A DNA stretch of 64,000 bases from positions 620,001 to 684,000 of the forward strand of contig JACCLO010000005.1 of NCBI GenBank assembly GCA_029448655.1. Reading direction: 5' to 3'. Source of the stretch: Wolfiporia cocos (lineage: Eukaryota > Basidiomycota > Agaricomycetes > Polyporales > Phaeolaceae). This document shows positions 24,901 through 34,482 of this stretch, in pieces; positions within the stretch are counted from its first letter, which is position 1; every line of letters starts with the position of its first letter. The notes beneath the pieces were generated by a model. The model had not been told where the DNA came from and did not search any database. It saw only the letters and a program-made list of their open reading frames with translations. The position numbers and the translations under genes were made by a program.

Positions 24901-25708
24901 ACCGTACAAGGTCACGAAGAAGGTCGGGCATGGAGCATACGAACTAGACCTCCCCGCAGACATGCGCGGGATATACCCAGTATTCAACGAGGTCTTACTC
25001 CTACCATACACACCGCCCGCCTTCCCCAATCAGGACCATAGTAAAGTGACGGAAAGCGATGACGTTCGCAGGCCTCTCAGGATCCTCGAATCCAGGGAAG
25101 ACCGAGGGCGAATCGAGCTAGAAGTCGAGTGGTCTGATGGGACTAAAACATGGGAGCGAAAACGTGGATTGAACCATTACCAAGAGCTGGTCACAAAGTT
25201 CTTCGAAGCTAGACCATCCGCCCCGGGCAACCAGTGGAAAAACAGAAACACTGGCTGGGACCACTCTGACACCAAATGGGACCCAGAGTGGGAGGACTTC
25301 GAACGAAAAGCTCAGGAAATGGGACTCAGGCAGAACCCGAAGGAGTTCATAATATACGACGACATAGATACTACGCTTCTCGTCAAAGGCAGTATACCAT
25401 TCTACGCCTACGAAAAGAAGCTCGTCGCTCGTAACTTCTGGTTCTGCGATCCACGAACACGGGTCATGCAATACGGAATACGCGTTGGAACACCGATAGA
25501 ATCCACTATACCTGAATCGATAGGATACTGGATCTACCCGGTCTTAAACACACTCCAACTGGCGCACCCACACATTTGCACCAAAACCGTAGACCACCCG
25601 TGCCATGTTGACCAAACTATGTACAAAGTGATTGCTGGGCGTGGGGACACGCAGCTAGAAGAGGGGGTACTGTCACAAGCCGATTTTCTCCAACTTGCTT
25701 GCGACTAG
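18986..25708 (+). CDS. Gag-dUTPase-Pol polyprotein of Element 1 (2240 aa)
   Basis: One frame encodes all functions with no gag/pol frameshift, as in Tf1. Approximate residues are: Gag capsid-like 325-500; atypical Cys/His cluster 557-578 (CHSCSKTQ, then GCNKPVWH); dUTPase 785-922 with all five motifs (AAGYDLHSA, GRIAPRSGLALKG, GVVDEDYTGRLKV, GDRIAQFIL, RGTQGFGSTG); aspartic protease near 961 (ALIDSGSTGSVIS); RT about 1165-1340 with YLDD near 1311; RNase H 1452-1577 (EADSSDFATG, YDRELLA, LTDHKNL, RADGLS); integrase 1672-1852 with the HHCC finger (GHPGTENTYTAIHRHYWWPK, CIKCQ) and DDE core (SVDMITG, FSDRGPQF, TERMNQELE). A degenerate chromodomain-like stretch (RILESREDRG, LEVEWSDGTKTWE) is followed by about 160 residues I cannot assign. 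The stop lies 38 nt inside the 3' LTR, so the last residues are LTR-encoded. No catalytic residue appears lost. Confidence 0.95.
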   Translation: MAAHSLDYIRGPRPEQIPLPGGTMIGTPTVTNNPFHPGQWVNYQVHGLPDDFALLSVADSIHAPRQQVEVASVHTGTFDGHPPARSLAYGASQEDQGPGVERMEQAFHLAREQSHTIRGASPLAHVDSPLALQWAFPPNPTSADFGHRCQTVAATMVQTGVWNADMGARFLREAQRLQADAIAAGDAASLHSQHSAPRRSVPSVPEERFRPVENWVRSVHMGSPPPVNAATHPASNAGTRQTNPFLPGYTPPVLTPQVPFSVMAAQPPVPPSVAPRTAHVNTWRAAPLPGTRASMWRPEKPASSQWDAYSMLPEPQPDPRYKSKVREPEPFTGDNFIAWVMRLKLYIDDNRPLLFTDSKKIGTAISLIRGPKVDSWVTAFTREHYRDGQWHLSWLRFVWELHQKFDDPDLEKKSAVAAEKLTMAIGKGEEYFQELERLLSEARYDKENQIVHRWVTSAIPKEIYTAVHSAFVAATVNDKSQRGYNVSIPEDYESWKQAILRTDNAMRRLRDEEKLRHGRDTGKGVADKGKGRATTSTSGTTRSEPTAEERANLLKRKCHSCSKTQAEAPGKGCNKPVWHQPNWKPRAATSGGNTGAGPSQPARTRQAVEAPPAEKVLGEVSQEDFVRMVSAWAKENPEAAKEAGFTQVRPLSNNKFSVLEIEEPVNVSISESASEGNEPVDGLYGLGTGAPIFDYISVPRSVDLAPGDDDGASTCSDDSFVTASEEPPTGAWREDKTVLNSSINVNYVPMDVDSVVDSDVQMADASKPTVQKKTEKKVRRRRAKKKAITLDIYLDHPRAIPPERKSEGAAGYDLHSAEEVVIPNGKRITVDTGIMIRMPPGVYGRIAPRSGLALKGVDVEAGVVDEDYTGRLKVILNNQTGTDYQVEYGDRIAQFILECNMTPDTRIVKSIRETRRGTQGFGSTGEKLRGNVVVIQTGKRGRQIEVPITLHRPDGRALFTKALIDSGSTGSVISRAYVEEHKLEQLPLDRPVKLYNADGSTNAAGKMTHYVELQMQIDTHLETRKFHVTELSSADIFLGFDWLEDHNPTIDWKKRRITFTCDCEHEQIEDGDHIYYIFADAWLRNREECRADIAERVRATKATEIAIATGKTTEAKTFEEVVPEYLHEFEDVFKETEFDQLPERRPWDHAIELLPNSEPYAGKIYALSPREQEALDDFLEEQLRTGRIRPSKSPWGAPFFFVKKKDGKLRPIRDYRKLNQMTKKNRYPLPLITELLNKLKRAKYFSKLDIRWGYTNVRIKEGDEEKAAFITNRGLYEPLVMFFGMCNAPGTFQTLMNDIFRDLIMTGKVIVYLDDILVFTETEAEHKEILRKVLLVLRQNKLTCKPEKCEFMKSEVEYLGHIISHGEIRMDPAKVAAVAEWPAPRNKKEVQSFIGFANFYRRFIPKFSTVARPLINLTKDTPWQWGTAEQECFDKLKRIFIEAPVLGIPNDDDPFRIEADSSDFATGACLMQKQDGVWKPIAYQSKTMLPAERNYEIYDRELLAIMRALDEWRHFVMGGKHPVEILTDHKNLEYFKTPQKINPRQARWMTELAEYDLQLVHIPGKTNGRADGLSRRSDHGNDKDHLEGQVVLKPHLFVQDSAERLRSSFYTIVKGITHDEVKERVKAEAALYDGKEGVEVGETTEDGLRYRRGRLIIPRDEELIGKIISSFHDTVSAGHPGTENTYTAIHRHYWWPKMRSDIRQYVKACIKCQAAKPDRSKRAAPLNPNPTPAHNWENISVDMITGLPTSKGRDAIIVVVDMKSKDYIAVPTTTKLSAEGWANIFVDKVYAQHGLPKKIFSDRGPQFVSEFIKDVYRRLGIQGNPSTAFHPQTDGQTERMNQELEVYLRLFINDTHTNWPDLLPLASFAYKTHVHSSTGYSPFYLTHGYHPFTGVEAPEQEEGVAQDWVEHMHTISKLASQNLEKAKLRMKEYYDRKWASPLSYSEGDLVWVDGRNINMGHPTKKLDSKRFGPYKVTKKVGHGAYELDLPADMRGIYPVFNEVLLLPYTPPAFPNQDHSKVTESDDVRRPLRILESREDRGRIELEVEWSDGTKTWERKRGLNHYQELVTKFFEARPSAPGNQWKNRNTGWDHSDTKWDPEWEDFERKAQEMGLRQNPKEFIIYDDIDTTLLVKGSIPFYAYEKKLVARNFWFCDPRTRVMQYGIRVGTPIESTIPESIGYWIYPVLNTLQLAHPHICTKTVDHPCHVDQTMYKVIAGRGDTQLEEGVLSQADFLQLACD
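25657..25667 (+). other. polypurine tract of Element 1
   Basis: AGAAGAGGGGG ends 3 nt before the 3' LTR and lies inside the coding frame; it is the expected plus-strand primer site. Confidence 0.75.
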
Positions 25709-26041
25709 GAACAACCCTTATCTTATCTAAGCGCCCGCCTATGCGTCACGTGCAAGGACCCCGAACACCCCACACGTGCCTACACAGACCCCGGACACCC
25801 TTGATGTGGCTCTACACCTACGATAGGGTTTACCATACTCTAAACGGTCTATCAGCTTACGTAATACTGTATAGTAGCCAAACATGTACAAACAGCCTAC
25901 GAGCATATATACCAGCCAGACGAGCAGGGAGCACCCCAGACTCGTCTTGGCCTTTACTGCCTTGAGTAGCCTCAGATCAGGAAGTCGCTTCCACGCGATT
26001 ACACTTCCCCTGAGAAGTTGCTTGAGAACGTGCTTGTGTCA
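25671..26041 (+). repeat. 3' LTR of Element 1 (371 bp)
   Basis: It looks identical to the 5' LTR. It is followed by TAGAT at 26042-26046. Its first 38 bases encode the end and stop of the polyprotein. Confidence 0.96.
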
Positions 26042-26046
26042 TAGAT

Positions 26047-27144
26047 CATATAGCTAGGTAAGGGCCTGTGTTAGACTGGGTATAGGGTACTATGGTCTGT
26101 TGCATGTTGAAACAATCATGAGACAAATGAATTCAGCATCACATTTGGACCCATTGACAATTAGGAATGGTGGGCAGGCAAATGTGTGAGGTACAGCAAG
26201 AAATTTTGCACGAACATACTAGTCTGCCCTCATACCATTTCTGTCTCCATCATATCTGACTCCCGATGTGCAGATGGCATTCAGGCACATGCAAGTTTAT
26301 CCATGGCAATTCCATGTTCCAACATTGCATGTGTACTGTGTCTGTGAATCTGCAATGTGTGGTAGCCTTGTGTAACTACTGATTCCTGGATTGTGATTGA
26401 ATAGAGTTCAATAAATACTTCCTGGAGTATATTGTGCGGTTTTGGTATTCTCAGGAGTGGTTCTGTGATATATAAAATTGAAAGAAGTAATTGCAATGTC
26501 TGTGTGGCTTTTGACCTTATATATCTCTGCATAGATCAGGAGCTTTGTCACAGTTTTTACAGGGTTTTTATCCTCAAAAGACTCGTGTATCAGACTTTCT
26601 TTTGCATTTTGTGCCTTAACCATCACGTGCCGCACGGGCGCTCAAGCGTCACATGATAGTTCCCTTATGGGGCTACAACATTGCACAAATACACGTGATT
26701 GTGGGAATAGCTTATCTAAGCAACTGCCATTATGCCGGACTGTATAGTTACAAGCCACAAGTCACAAGACCTTGCCTAAAGTCCCGGCTATAGTCTAGGC
26801 TCTATGGATTAGATCATGGAGGGAGCACATGATCTTAGTTACATCACATGACCTCAATGACATCATTGAATCCAGGCCGCTGCCCTCGGATATGGGTCGG
26901 CCTTAGTCACTTACCAGTAGTCGTCACATGTACAGTTGAGACATATATCCCATTGGTTGATTCACGATATGACACCATTACTGGTTGTCCAATCACAATT
27001 GTACTCATAAGTACAGGGGGTCTCGCTTTAGGGTCCTTAGGGGCCTATACAACATGTATTTGAAGTACTACCCTCTGAGCGCTTACCCTCAGAACTAGCA
27101 ACTTCGTCGTATTACCTCTGCTTGCCGCATTGTAACCTCGTTAC
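26047..27144. other. AT-rich relic sequence left of Element 2
   Basis: Short minus-strand frames at 26281-26635 may be old transposon coding sequence, but I cannot assign a family. The part 26640-27144 resembles a worn LTR, with CTCTGAG..CTCAGA and an ACTAGCAACTT stretch like those seen in neighbouring LTRs. Confidence 0.35.
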
Positions 27145-28198
27145 TGTTATGATCTTACCAGGTACACTCGAATATCCTGTTTGACGCCTCACTGTGTATG
27201 AGGACTTAGCGTTCAACTGCTGTATCCAGCACTCTATTTCTAGGGGTCTCCGCTCAACCATAGGCCCTGTTTCATGTATAACAGCCCTATGCCCATTCTC
27301 CGTGTTCGCATCGTGTTCTAGCTGATATTCTGTGTCTAACCACAGTAGTTCTCAGTTTCATCCCTTGTTGCGTTCAACCGCAACACTTCTCCTTTATTAC
27401 TTATATCGTTAGCCCGACGGACCTAATAGTAGCAGTACCAAGGACACTATGACCCCGATTAACAGACCGCAGTATATAACCTGATGTAAATATCGGTCGA
27501 GTTCCTCAGCTCGACCTTGTTGAATTACAAGGATCTTATACTCGTTCTCAAGGGCTTGAGCAATTAAGCCTGCAGCTTGTATATCGACTGTCACAGTTTT
27601 CTAGGCATTTACCTAATTTTTCCTGGATTTACTCCATTTTATTCCGATTTTCTACGGCTTATCCCAAGATAAGTCATATGCAACGTAGTTAGTAAACCTA
27701 ACCACAACCCCATCATTCTTCTCGAAACCACTCGAAGGTTCTAGAGAATGAGTCATACCTAATCGGTCATCGGCCCCGCGTTAACGCTCTACGGCCTTTA
27801 GCCCGCTTATCATATCTAGCTTACGCTAGCCCAAAGCACGCCATTATGGCACCATACCAAAAGGCGCTGAGCATTACCGCCCAGCGCACAGACCCACTAG
27901 CATTAGGGCAGGCAGTTCTTAGGTAGTGCCCTACATGTATATAAGTTGAGACGTCTAAGGCCTAAGTCCTTAGAACTAGCAATCTGTTACACAACGCTTT
28001 AGCTTATAACTACTGCTTCACTTGACTCGTTCTACCAACTCGACCATTCAACATTCGACCTGCCTCAAAGCAACTAAAGAGTGAGTCTTGGGTCATCGAC
28101 GCTCTGACTCTGAGGAGTCCGACGAGTAGTGCGCTACTCGATACGCTGAGTAACTTGACTTAGTTAATTTGCGTTGGACGGATATTCAATCCGTAACA
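27145..28198 (+). repeat. 5' LTR of Element 2, interrupted
   Basis: TATATA lies at about 27473 and the primer 11-mer AGCTCGACCTT at 27508-27518. An inverted repeat GGTCGAG..CTCGACC (27495-27516) spans the predicted U3/R junction. A solo LTR occupies 27589-28095 with TCGAC duplicated on both sides. Confidence 0.92.
27589..28095 (+). mobile_element. 507-bp solo LTR nested in the 5' LTR of Element 2
   Basis: It begins TGTCACAG and ends TTGGGTCA, with target duplication TCGAC at 27584-27588 and 28096-28100. It shares end sequences and length with the solo LTR at 29496-30004, so they are one family. Confidence 0.93.
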
Positions 28199-28199
28199 G

Positions 28200-28210
28200 A
28201 AGGTCGAGCT
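28200..28210 (+). other. primer-binding site of Element 2 (self-priming type)
   Basis: AAGGTCGAGCT starts 1 nt after the 5' LTR end and is the exact reverse complement of AGCTCGACCTT at 27508-27518. Confidence 0.8.
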
Positions 28211-28242
28211 CTAACAAAGCTCACTCACCGAAGTGCAAGCCT

Positions 28243-30431
28243 ATGCAACGATTCGACCCAGATCTCCCGACCAGGTTGATCGAAATACTCCCCGAAGCAT
28301 ACTGACGAATCTCCTACAAAGAGAAATATGAGTGGAGAGATCCCCCAGCAGGATTCTTCACGAAAGGAGGATACCTCACCATCCTGTCCCCATACAGGCT
28401 TTCGCCCACTTGAGTACAGGTTCCCCCATCCTCAAATGATCCCTGGGATCAGACGCGCGCCGCATTCGAGCGGTTTGGAACGGTCACTAATATTATGACA
28501 CCGACGCTTACCATCCACTGAGCTGATGGACAACAACAGGGAGAACAGACGACAAACACCCCCTCCGCCGGAGGAACCATGGGTATGGCAGGTACAGCCA
28601 TGGGCAGCAGTACTATTCCAGGAAGCGGAAGCACAAGCCAGGGCGCAGGGGGAATGGCTGCTAACCCTCTGCCGGCTAATAATCCGCTCCCTAGCCATCC
28701 TGTCGGAGCAAACCCCTCCGGAACAGGAACGACTGGAGGAGGAGGATTTCCTGGAGGAGGAGGTCCCCCAGGCAGCACAGGGGGCGGAGGTCCCCCGGGC
28801 GGCAGCGGCAATCCAGCAGGTGGCGCAGGAGGCAATCCAGCAGGACCGCCAGGAGGCGGAGGCCCACCAGGAGGAGGAGGCCCACCAGGAGGAGGAGGCC
28901 CACCAGGAGGAGGAGCCCCACTAGGATGGGGCGCTCAGGCCCCTCAGCCAGCCAGAGGAAATCGCATAAAGCTCGCCACCCCCAAACCATTTAAAGGGGA
29001 AAGAAAGAAGCTACAAAGCTTCAAGAACGACTGCAACACCTGGTTCACCATGTTCGCAGCAGACTATCAGTCCGATGATCAGAAAATCCTCTTCATCATG
29101 TCATACATCAAAGGAAGCGACCGGGTGAACCAATGGAAGGAAAACTACTATGCCAAATACACCGACCCGATTACCCGGGCATTCGTGCTGCCCCCACTGG
29201 CCCAGTTCAGTGCTGAATTCGATGCAGCCTTCGAACCGATCGAAGAGAAACAAAAAAACCAATGACGATCTCTTCGATCTCAAACAAGACAAGAAGAGCA
29301 TTGACAATTTCAATATCGAATTCGACAACCTCGTAAGAAAGATGGGGTTAGACCGCGTGCACTGCGACCCTCTCTTCGTCACAGCGTACAAGAGAGCCAT
29401 TCGACCAGCACTCGTAACCCACATCATAAATATAGTTCCCCCCGTCGTCACTCTCACCGAATGGATGAAACAAGCATCCATCAACGAAAACAATTTGTCA
29501 CAACTTTTCCGGTGACTCTCCTTATTATGCATTACCGGGGGTCGAACTCTCGACCTAGGAACTTGCCGGTTAGACACGTGCCCTTACTGGCGCGTATCTA
29601 CCAAGTAGCTAGCGCGCGGCTACCTTTACAGGATATAACATGACTCAAGTATGTAAGCGTCACGTTACTTACTCTTAGGCGCGTGCGCACAGGCCACGTC
29701 GCTTTAGGGCAAGGTTAGTCAAGTAGAACTACAGTGCTACTGTCATGTATATATACCCAAGAGTCTGAGGCGTACTCCTCAGACTCATCAATTTGGCATT
29801 GGCCTTAGGGCCGCCTTTACTCCATGCCTCGCTGCGCTGTCTGATTACTCGCTAGTCTGGGAGACCCTCGACTGCGCTGTAGTGCTCGTCGACTACCCCT
29901 CGTATAGCACCTTGGGGATCGCCTTGTATCTGAAAGGCGTATGTAGTGGGAGTAGGACTTAGTGGGCGGGCGTTGGTTGAGGTATGACCCAGAGTATTGG
30001 GTCACAATTATAACACCTTTATCAAGGGATGAGGAAATGATAAGAAGAAACCGCAGTGGCGTGCCAAAGCCCCGAGCACCTCAACCACGGCAGCCCCAAC
30101 TAAAGATCCGAACGCAATGGATATTGATCGGATGTCCACAGAAGAGCGTCGCAGGCTCCAGACCGAAGGACGCTGCTTCAACTGCAAGGAGAAGGGTCAC
30201 CTCTCCAGCAACTGCCCCAAACGAAAGAAGAAGCCCACCGCCAAGGGAAAAGCCCGGAAAGCTGAAGAAGACACCACCACAGCTCATATCGAAGAAGTTG
30301 AAGAAGACACGGATGACGGAGACAGTGATGCCGCAACCGCCATAGAAGAAGCGGTCAATGCAATAAGTGTTCTCAAAGTTAAGAACCCCTCATACCTCGC
30401 CCAAATCCTCGATGAGCAGGATTTCGAGTAG
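28243..30431 (+). pseudogene. gag of Element 2, disrupted
   Basis: The frame starts at ATG 28243. It has TGA stops at 28303, 28411 and 28519, a Gly/Pro-rich stretch (GGGGPPGG repeats, 28730-28920), the capsid-like part TPKPFKGERKKLQSFKNDC, a one-base frame change in an A-run near 29250, and the segment DDLFDLKQDKKSIDNFNIEF. It is then cut by a 509-bp solo LTR (29496-30004). After the insertion the nucleocapsid knuckle CFNCKEKGHLSSNC (CX2CX4HX4C) is in the frame expected if the insertion is removed. It ends with TAG at 30429-30431. The same TGA site as 28519 also occurs in the gag fragment at 59107-59662. Confidence 0.88.
29496..30004 (+). mobile_element. 509-bp solo LTR nested in gag of Element 2
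   Basis: It starts TGTCACAACTT, ends TTGGGTCA, and has CAATT duplicated at 29491-29495 and 30005-30009. It carries a TATA-like ATGTATATATACC and the inverted repeat AGTCTGAGG..CCTCAGACT. Confidence 0.93.
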
Positions 30432-33400
30432 GGAGGAAGCACACGGTCTTACCTCCCGAAAGCGCAGCCCATGTAATTACATCGTATGAACGCGACAGAT
30501 CGCTATTCATCCCTATAACCCTGGAGCTGCAGAAACCCGTGACAGTAAATGCCCTCATCGACTCGGGAGCTATGTCCTCCCTCATCCACCCTAAACTCGT
30601 CATTCGACACAGAATCCTGACTCGACCAGTCAAGAACCCCATCACCATTTGCAACGTTGATGGAACCATCAACAAAGATGGACAGATAGATCGAGAAGTA
30701 ATCCTTGCTATCAGATACGGAGGAAAGAGACGCAAGGTCCGCTTCCTCGTCGGAAACATCGGAAAGGAAGACATGATCCCCGGATATAATTGGCTAAAGA
30801 AGGAGGGACCCAAAATCGACTGGACCAAAGGAAAGGTCGACGTCACTCCTAACGAAACCCCAGAAAAAACCAGAAGCGCGGACGTCACTATTCGCCTCGA
30901 TACGGTTGAAATGACCGTAACACCCGAAAGGAAACTACCAACCCGCGGAACCGATGGAGCCATCGGCTACGACCTCTATGCCTCTAGACCAGAAGAAATA
31001 GCCCCCGGAGGATGGAAGGCAATCCCCACTGGAGTCCATATGAAAATCCCAAAGGGATCCTACGGAAGGATCGCCTCGCGATTGGGCCTCACTCTCAGGC
31101 ATGGCCTGACAGTAGGAGGGGGCATCATCGACCCTGACTACAGAGGAGAAGTCCAAGTTATACTATTCAACCAATCAACAACCGCTCACCGCATCGTTCC
31201 CGGAATGAGGGTTGCACAGATTATATTCGAGCAAGCCATAACCCCTGATATAATCCAGGTCAAAGAACTCGACGAGACTAAATGAGGAGAGAAGGGCTTT
31301 GGCTCCACCGATAAAGAAGAGACACCAAAGGATCCTGCTCCTAGTACCGAAGACCCCTCGAAGGAGTTACCTTCCGAAGAAGAGCACCAACTCCTACGAA
31401 GGTTTATCAAAATGGAAAGGAAGCTGACTGCCCCGCGAACTGAGACCAAACACAGATTCAGGAAGAGGATCGCACAGCTCTCTTGCATTCGAAAAGCCAT
31501 GACCAAATCTCAAGAGTTTGTGGGAACGGCAGGAAAAAGCACTGATGAAACGATCCTCCCTGAGCACCTGAAAGACTTTGCGAAAGTTTTCAGTAAATCG
31601 GCAGCCACCTCCTTCCCACCGTCGAGACCCTGGGACCATGCCATAGAACTGAAACCCGATTTCGTACCCCGAGACTGCAAGGTTTATGCGCTATCCCCCA
31701 GGGAACAGAAAGCCATGGACGAATTCTTAGAGGAAAATCTCGCAAAAGGTTTCATTCGACCATCGAAGTCTCCGATGGCCTCCCCCACTTTCTTTGTCCC
31801 AAAAAAGGATGGAGGCCTGAGGCCCTGCCAAGACTACAGGTATCTGAACAAAGGAACGATCAAAAACGCATATCCCTTACCCCTAATATCCGAACTTATC
31901 AAAAAGCTAAAAGGGGCGAAGATTTTCACCAAGATGGACCTGCAAGCAGGATATAACAATGTGCGAATCAGAGAAGGCGACCAATGGAAAGGTGCGTTCA
32001 AGATGAATGCAGGCCTCTACGAGCCCACAGTAATGTTCTTCGGGATGTGCAATTCACCCGCTACATTCCAATCCATGATGAATGAAATTCTCAAAGAAGA
32101 AATAGCAGAGGGATGGGTGGTGGTGTACAAGGACGATATCCTCATCTTTTCCCCAGATCGGAACACACACCAAGAGTGAGAACGACGAATTCTGCGAAAA
32201 CTCGCCGACAACAAGTTGTTTGTGAAACCAGAGAAATGCACTTTCGGAGTTGACAAGGTGGAATTCCTAGGACTGGTAATCACCCCAGGACACGTCCAGA
32301 TGGACCCAGCCAAGCTCCAAGGAATTCGGAAGTGGCCCGCCCCACGAAATGTTCAGGGGGTCTGCTCCTTCCTAGGCTTCGCAAACTTCTACCGAAAATT
32401 CATCGATCATTACTCTACACATGCCCGACCACTCATCGACCTCACAAAGACCGCAACCAGGAGCGGTTTCAAGTAGACTGATCGAGAAGAGAAGGCCTTC
32501 GAATTCCTGAAGCGCCAATTCATAAAAGCCCCGGCCTTGGCACTCCCCGATAAAACAAAACCATTTATCCTTGAGACGGATGCATCTCAGTATGCCCTTG
32601 GCGCAGTACTCAAACAGAAGGATGACGAAGGGAATGAACGGCCAGTGGGATACCTCTCCCAATCCCTAACCACAGCTGAACGAAACTATGAAATCTACAA
32701 TCGGGAACTTCTCAGAATAGTCCGTGCCCTCGAAGAATGGCACCACCTTCTGGAAGGAGCACCACACCAGATTCTGATCAGAAGCGATCACCAGAACCTT
32801 ACATATTGGCGAAGCGCTCAGAGATTGAATCGGCGACAGGCAAGATGGCACCTCTTGCTGTCCCAGTTTGACATCAAATTGCAGCACGTACCCGGAAAGA
32901 AATTAATAATGGCAGACACCCTCTTGCGTCTCCTGAACCTAGATGGCTCGGAACATGACAACGAAAACATCCTCATGCTTCCCGACAAACTGTTTGTCCA
33001 CGCCATTGAGATACCAATCATCGATCGGATCAAGATTGCGAAGCCCTTCGACCCGATCGCGGAACAGGCTCTCCATGCCCTGGAACAAGGAGAGGCTGCC
33101 CCTTCGAGGACAGTAATGGAAGACTGGCAGTACAGCGAAGGAATCCTCTTGTACAAGGGACGAATGTACGTTCCCAGGGACCCTGCCCTGAGAAGGGATG
33201 TGGTCTCTAGATATCATGATCCAATCGCAGCCGGTCACCCCGGAATCTGGGGGACAACGCTGAAAGTACAGGAACACTTCTGGTGGCCTGACCTCCGAAA
33301 AACGGTGGCAGAATACGTCAAAGGGTGCGCCATATGTCAGCAAATGAAGCCCGACAGAAACCCGATGAAGCCGCCACTACAACCGATTCCGACAAAAAAG

Positions 33401-34482
33401 GATGCCCTCCCCTTTTCGCAATGCTCCGTTGACTTCATCACGGACCTTCCCTCGGTAGGGAAGTATGACTCAATTATGGTCATCGTCGATCATGGGTCAT
33501 CCAAGGCGATATCATTGACCCCATGCAGCAAGACCATCACTAGCGAAGGGGCGGCTGACATATTCCATCGACAAATCTATTCGAAGTATGGACTCCCCCG
33601 AAAAATCATATCTGACCGAGGACCACAATTTGCGTCTAAGCTCTTCCAAGGACTCTGTAAACTCCTTGGAATCGAGTCTGCCCTCAGCACGGCCTACCAC
33701 CCACAGACAGACGGACAAACGGAAAGAATGAACCAACAAATCGAAGTCTACCTTCGCATATACTGTATGAACAATCCAAGACTTTGGGCAACACGATTGG
33801 CAGATGTAGAATTCGCTCACAACACGCGAAGAACCGAGGGGCGGCCTGCCCCTACAGAAGTAATCATGGGGTATATCCTGAGAGGATTACCGGACGAAGT
33901 CAAAACCACCCAGGTACCAGCGGCAGCTGACCGACTGAAAGCCGCACAAGAAGCAAGGGAAAAGGCAATTGCCGCTCATGAATTAACGCAGAAGCGGATG
34001 GCAGGAAGGACCCTACGGGACCTCCCTAAGTTCAACAAAGGGGATAAGGTCTGGCTCGATGCCAAGAATCTCCATCTCCCATACGAATCTCGGAAGCTCG
34101 CCCCCAAGAGAGAGGGACCATTCACTATCTCCAAAAAGCTTGGGAATGTAACTTATCGGCTAGCCCTCCCGCCTCAGTGGAAAGTACACCCGGTCTTCCA
34201 TGCAGCCCTACTGAAGCCGTTCAATGAGACTGGGGTGCATGGACCTAATCATATGAAGCCACCCCCAGAGTTAGTCGATGGAGAAGCAGAATATGAAGTC
34301 GAAGCCATCCTGAACCAACGACAACACCGAGGGAAGAAACAATATCTCGTTCATTGGAAAGGCTACCCATCGGCGGAAGACTCATGGGAAAGCGAAGCCA
34401 GTTTGAAGAACTCCCTGGACGTCCTCAGGGAGTTTAAAAGCAAGAGGACGAAGACCAGAGTCCGGCAGGTCGAAGAAGTAGC
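30417..34482 (+). pseudogene. pol of Element 2: protease-dUTPase-RT-RNaseH-integrase-chromodomain
   Basis: The frame differs from gag, so a gag/pol frameshift is implied. In order: protease (ALIDSGAMSSLIHP); dUTPase (IGYDLYASR; GRIASRLGLTL, altered motif 2; GGIIDPDYRGEVQV; RVAQIIF; then a TGA at 31283 in place of the motif 5 Arg, before GEKGFGST); RT with YKDD at the catalytic site; a TGA at 32177 and TAG at 32474; RNase H (ETDASQYALG, YNRELL, RSDHQNL, MADTLLR); integrase (HHCC finger with GHPGIWGTT and CAICQ, then SVDFITDLP, ISDRGPQF, TERMNQQIE); and a clear chromodomain at 34285-34445 (YEVEAILNQR, QYLVHWKGYPSAEDSWE). Chromodomains bind histone marks and steer integration to heterochromatin in this family. 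The same frame stays open to 35572 but reads low-complexity sequence beyond the chromodomain. Confidence 0.92.

Larger units (their letters stand above)
17850..26041 (+). mobile_element. Element 1: intact Ty3/Gypsy LTR retrotransposon with dUTPase
   Basis: This is a full-length element of 8192 bp. Its two 371-bp LTRs look identical, TG..CA ends and a perfect TAGAT duplication are present, and a single gag-pol frame of 2240 codons has no break. It has a self-priming type primer-binding site and a purine tract (AGAAGAGGGGG, about 25657) next to the 3' LTR. Identical LTRs plus an open frame indicate a recent insertion. Domain order is Gag, dUTPase, protease, RT, RNase H, integrase, degenerate chromodomain-like segment and a C-terminal extension. 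It belongs to the chromovirus/Tf1-sushi side by RT sequence (KLDIRWGYTNVRI) and priming signature. Confidence 0.96.

Noticed and set aside
29530..29560. Possible tRNA T-arm (GGGGGTCGAACTCTCGACC)
   Set aside because: It lies inside a solo LTR and no cloverleaf can be built.
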